A stretch of DNA of 64,000 bases from CAVSRC01 sp963830205 (GTDB lineage: Bacteria > Pseudomonadota > Alphaproteobacteria > Rhizobiales > Kaistiaceae): contig CAWHLP010000036.1 of the NCBI GenBank assembly GCA_963830205.1, forward strand, positions 43,958-107,957, written 5' to 3'. This document shows, in pieces, positions 61,676 through 64,000 of the stretch. The notes under the pieces were generated by a model, which had not been told where the DNA came from, searched no databases, and was given only the letters and a program-made list of their open reading frames with translations. Numbering within the stretch: the stretch's first letter is position 1; each line of letters starts with the position of its first letter. The position numbers and the translations under genes were made by a program.

Positions 61676-62832
61676 GTCGCTTCCCTCGAACGGCCGCGGC
61701 CGACGATGAGGTCGCGCGACTGATCTATCAGGACGGCAACGATCACGACGACGCCGACGACGATGAATTGCCAGTAGGCATCGACATTGAGCATCACCAG
61801 GCCGGTGGTCAGCACCGCAATAATCAACGAGCCGATCACGGTGCCGATGATGGTGCCGGCGCCGCCGAACAGGCTGACACCGCCGATGATGACGGCGGCA
61901 ATCGACGACAGCAGCAGCGGGTCGCCGATCACCGCCGAGCCGGCGGTGAAGCGCAGCGTCGACAGGAAGCCGCCAATGCCCGCGGTGACGGATGACAGAA
62001 TGTAGAGCCAGATGATGCGGCGATCGACCGGGATGCCGGCGCGATCGGCCGCCTGAATGTTGCCGCCGACCGCAAAGGTGTGCCGGCCGAACTGGGTCCG
62101 GTGCAAAATGAAATGAGCGATCACCACTACGACGGCGGTGAGCACCACCGGCCAGGTGAAGATGCGATCCATATGCCGCAGCATCTCGCCGGTGAGTTCC
62201 GGCGGGCGGAGGAAATAGAAGCCGCCGCCCTCGCCGCGGATGAAATAGAAGAGCGATTCATTGCCGTAGGCGCGAATGCCCTGGGGCAGGCCGATGACGG
62301 TGGTGTTCTCCGACCACAGCAGCGCCAGGCCGCGCACCACGAAGGACATGCCGAGCGTGACGATGAAGGCGGGCACCTTGAGCTTGGCGATGATCGAGCC
62401 GTTGATCAGGCCGACGATGCCGCCACCAGCGACCGCGGCGGCGAAGCCAATCACCACCGAGGGAAACAGCGGAATGCCGGCGTTGTAGGCACCGCGGATG
62501 GCCAGCGCCGAGAGCACCGAGGCGAGGCTCATCACCCAGCCGACAGACAAGTCGATGCCGGCGCCGATGATGACGAAGGTCTGGCCGAGGCCGAGCAGCA
62601 GTACCGGCGTGATCGCGACCAGGATGTTCTGCGAATTGCGCACGGTCAGGAAGTTGACCGAGCCGTTGTTCCACAGCGGAACGGCAACCACGAAGAATGC
62701 GATCAACACCCCGAGGAAGACCCAAGCCCACATCCTGCTTAGCGTCAGGATGAACCGCATGGTGGCCGTCTCTCGCGGGGCGGGAGGCGCAAACGACCCG
62801 CTCGCGGCCGCCTTGGTGTCAGGACCAGCCAA
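61672..62832 (-). CDS. Sugar ABC transporter permease (CUT2, RbsC/FrcC-like)
   Basis: A 386-residue membrane permease with about ten helices. 'GIDLSVGWVMSLASVLSALAI' and 'GRHTFAVGGNIQAADRAGIPVDR' are typical of the RbsC family. The start is a TTG at 62832 supported by GAGGAAA at 62840-62846 (minus strand, 7 bases upstream). An internal ATG at 62760 ('MRFILTLSRMWAW') would shorten the N-terminal tail. It lies 107 bases after the binding-protein gene. Confidence 0.92.
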   Translation of the reverse strand: MAGPDTKAAASGSFAPPAPRETATMRFILTLSRMWAWVFLGVLIAFFVVAVPLWNNGSVNFLTVRNSQNILVAITPVLLLGLGQTFVIIGAGIDLSVGWVMSLASVLSALAIRGAYNAGIPLFPSVVIGFAAAVAGGGIVGLINGSIIAKLKVPAFIVTLGMSFVVRGLALLWSENTTVIGLPQGIRAYGNESLFYFIRGEGGGFYFLRPPELTGEMLRHMDRIFTWPVVLTAVVVVIAHFILHRTQFGRHTFAVGGNIQAADRAGIPVDRRIIWLYILSSVTAGIGGFLSTLRFTAGSAVIGDPLLLSSIAAVIIGGVSLFGGAGTIIGTVIGSLIIAVLTTGLVMLNVDAYWQFIVVGVVVIVAVLIDQSRDLIVGRGRSREAT

Positions 62833-62939
62833 GTTCGAGTTTCCTCACAAGCGGCAGCAGGCGCCGCATCTCGCGGGGCACCGCCGGGGAGCGCTCGGGC
62901 GAGCGCCCCCCGGGATGCGTGATGAAGGTCTACCGGTGA

Positions 62940-63915
62940 CTACTTCACCTGGTAGATGAACCGCGAATAGGCCGGATCCTTCACATTGTCCTTGTCGATG
63001 ATGGCGAAGCCGGTCTCGACACGGCGCGGCAGGCTGGTGACGCCAGCGGCATCGGCCTGGGCGAACTCGACCGCCATGTAGCCCATGTCGAAGGGCTTCT
63101 GGGCAAGCACGAGCGACACGACGCCGTTGTTCATCAGCTCGATGGCCGCCTTGGTAGCGTCATAGGCCACCACCTGGACATGGCCGCCGAGGCCGGCATT
63201 GACCACCGCCGTGCCGGCGCCCTGGGCGCTGAACACGTTGGTGCCGAAGACGCCGCCGAGGTCGGGGTGCTGTTCGAGTATGCAGCAGTCTGCTGCTGCG
63301 CCTTGTTCATGTCGTCGAGGTTGTAGTCGGGGCCGTAGACCGTGATGCCCGGGAATTCCTTGGCCATCACTTCCTTGAAGCCGACTTCACGGCCTTCCAC
63401 CGAGGAGACGTTCGGGTTGGTCGAGTTGATGTAGACCGAGCCCTTGCCGCCAAGCGCCTTGGCCAGGCCGCGCGCCGCAATGCGGCCGCCTTCGACATTG
63501 TCCGAGCCGATATAGCTGATCGGGAACTTGACCGGACCGGTAACGTAGTTGCCGTCGCCGAGGAAGGTGTCGACGGTGATCACCTTGATGCCGGCATCGA
63601 CTGCGGCCTGCAGCGGCGCCACCATCTGGTCCTTATCGACCGGAGCGGTGATGATGTAGTTGAGGTCGCCACGCGCGATCATGGCATTGAGAATCGGGGT
63701 CTCGGCCTCGACGCCCCAGGTCGGCGGGACCTGCGTCACTACCTCGATACCGAGGTCCTTGGCTGCCTGCTCAACGCCGATCTGCATGACCTGATAGAAC
63801 GGTCTACCACGCCGGGCAGGAAGCCGATCTTGATCTTGCCGGCTGCGTCGGCATGCACAGGCACGAGCGCAAGCGCCGCCACTGCCGCGGCGGCGAGTAC
63901 CGATTTCTTGAACAT
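62940..63915 (-). CDS. Sugar ABC transporter substrate-binding protein (two frameshifts)
   Basis: A periplasmic sugar-binding protein, about 325 aa when corrected. The true start is the ATG at 63915 with a signal peptide ('MFKKSVLAAAAVAALALVPVHADAA') and a strong AGGAGG-type site (63921-63926). The frame breaks after 'IGFLPGVVD' (about 63802, one base missing) and again at about 63278 (one base missing, restoring 'AAYLEQHPDLGGVFGTN'). Between and after these, 'FYQVMQIGVEQAAKDLGIEVVTQ', 'YIGSDNVEGGRIAARGLAKAL' and 'VVAYDATKAAIELMNNGVVSLVLAQKPFDMGYMAV' identify the type 1 (Peripla_BP_4) fold. It is the first gene of the ABC operon. Confidence 0.87.
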
Positions 63916-64000
63916 GCGATTCCTCCACTTGCTGGGTGCTCATGGCGATCACAGTGCGCTGGCACGCGCCCTCCCACGATCGCCTGAACCTGGCACAGCT

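Overview
The window comes from a GC-rich alphaproteobacterial chromosome, almost certainly of the order Hyphomicrobiales (Rhizobiales). The evidence is gene order: holA, parB, parA, rsmG, mnmG, mnmE, rho, hemJ, hemE, then ppsR (RP001/DUF299), maf, aroE, coaE, dnaQ. The hisB-DUF2628-hisHAFE-coaA-grpE and hslV-GNAT-hslU blocks and a Hyphomicrobiales-type dispersed palindromic repeat agree. I cannot name a genus from the sequence alone.

The most important landmark is the intergenic region between hemE and ppsR (about 14334-14695). In alphaproteobacteria this is the known location of the chromosomal replication origin. Here it carries a perfect CtrA site (TTAA-N7-TTAAC), two adjacent near-consensus DnaA boxes, an AT-rich patch and three GANTC methylation sites. 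Conserved core genes to the left (hemE back to parB) lie on the minus strand and those to the right (ppsR to dnaQ) on the plus strand, so both read away from the origin. The partition genes parA and parB and two parS sites (one perfect 16-mer between mnmE and mnmG, one 15/16 match inside rsmG) lie 9-13 kb to the left, so the window holds the origin and the centromere-like region together.

Layout. 1-6767: holA tail, a frameshifted hypothetical gene, parBA, rsmG, mnmG, mnmE. 6770-11163: an accessory stretch placed between mnmE and rho (DUF255 thioredoxin-like protein, VapBC toxin-antitoxin pair, decayed IS30-family element, small P-loop ATPase). 11270-14333: rho, hemJ, hemE. 14334-14695: oriC. 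14696-20388: ppsR, maf, aroE, coaE, a dispersed repeat, DUF2630, an aldo/keto reductase, a secreted hydrolase-like protein and dnaQ. 20452-25613: accessory metabolism and transport (LLM oxidoreductase, amylosucrase, DUF2239 and a MATE exporter behind a palindromic operator). 25577-37360: hrcA, then rph-rdgB-hemW, an LppC-type lipoprotein, rsmI-yraN-gshB-HAD, comM and a hybrid histidine kinase. 37370-42770: grpE, coaA and the his operon, with a small duplication of the hisF start. 42992-50756: aldo/keto reductase, hslV-GNAT-hslU, then an envelope and export group (DUF1402, Smr, MltA, Tim44-like, secB). 50764-58102: adenosine kinase, nth, DNA-repair methyltransferase, MarR-GNAT fusion, NifU-like scaffold, isoprenylcysteine methyltransferase-like protein, UspA and a Phd/PIN toxin-antitoxin pair. 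58169-63915: trpS, murJ and a CUT2-type sugar ABC transporter.

A recurring oddity is single-base frameshifts in genes that should be intact: a hypothetical gene, mnmG, hemE, the amylosucrase, rdgB, the isoprenylcysteine methyltransferase-like gene, and two in the sugar-binding protein. Several fall in short runs of one base. Because hemE is normally essential, residual sequencing or assembly indels explain this better than gene decay. The IS30 element, with at least six frame changes, may be genuinely decayed. No tRNA, rRNA or CRISPR array was seen.
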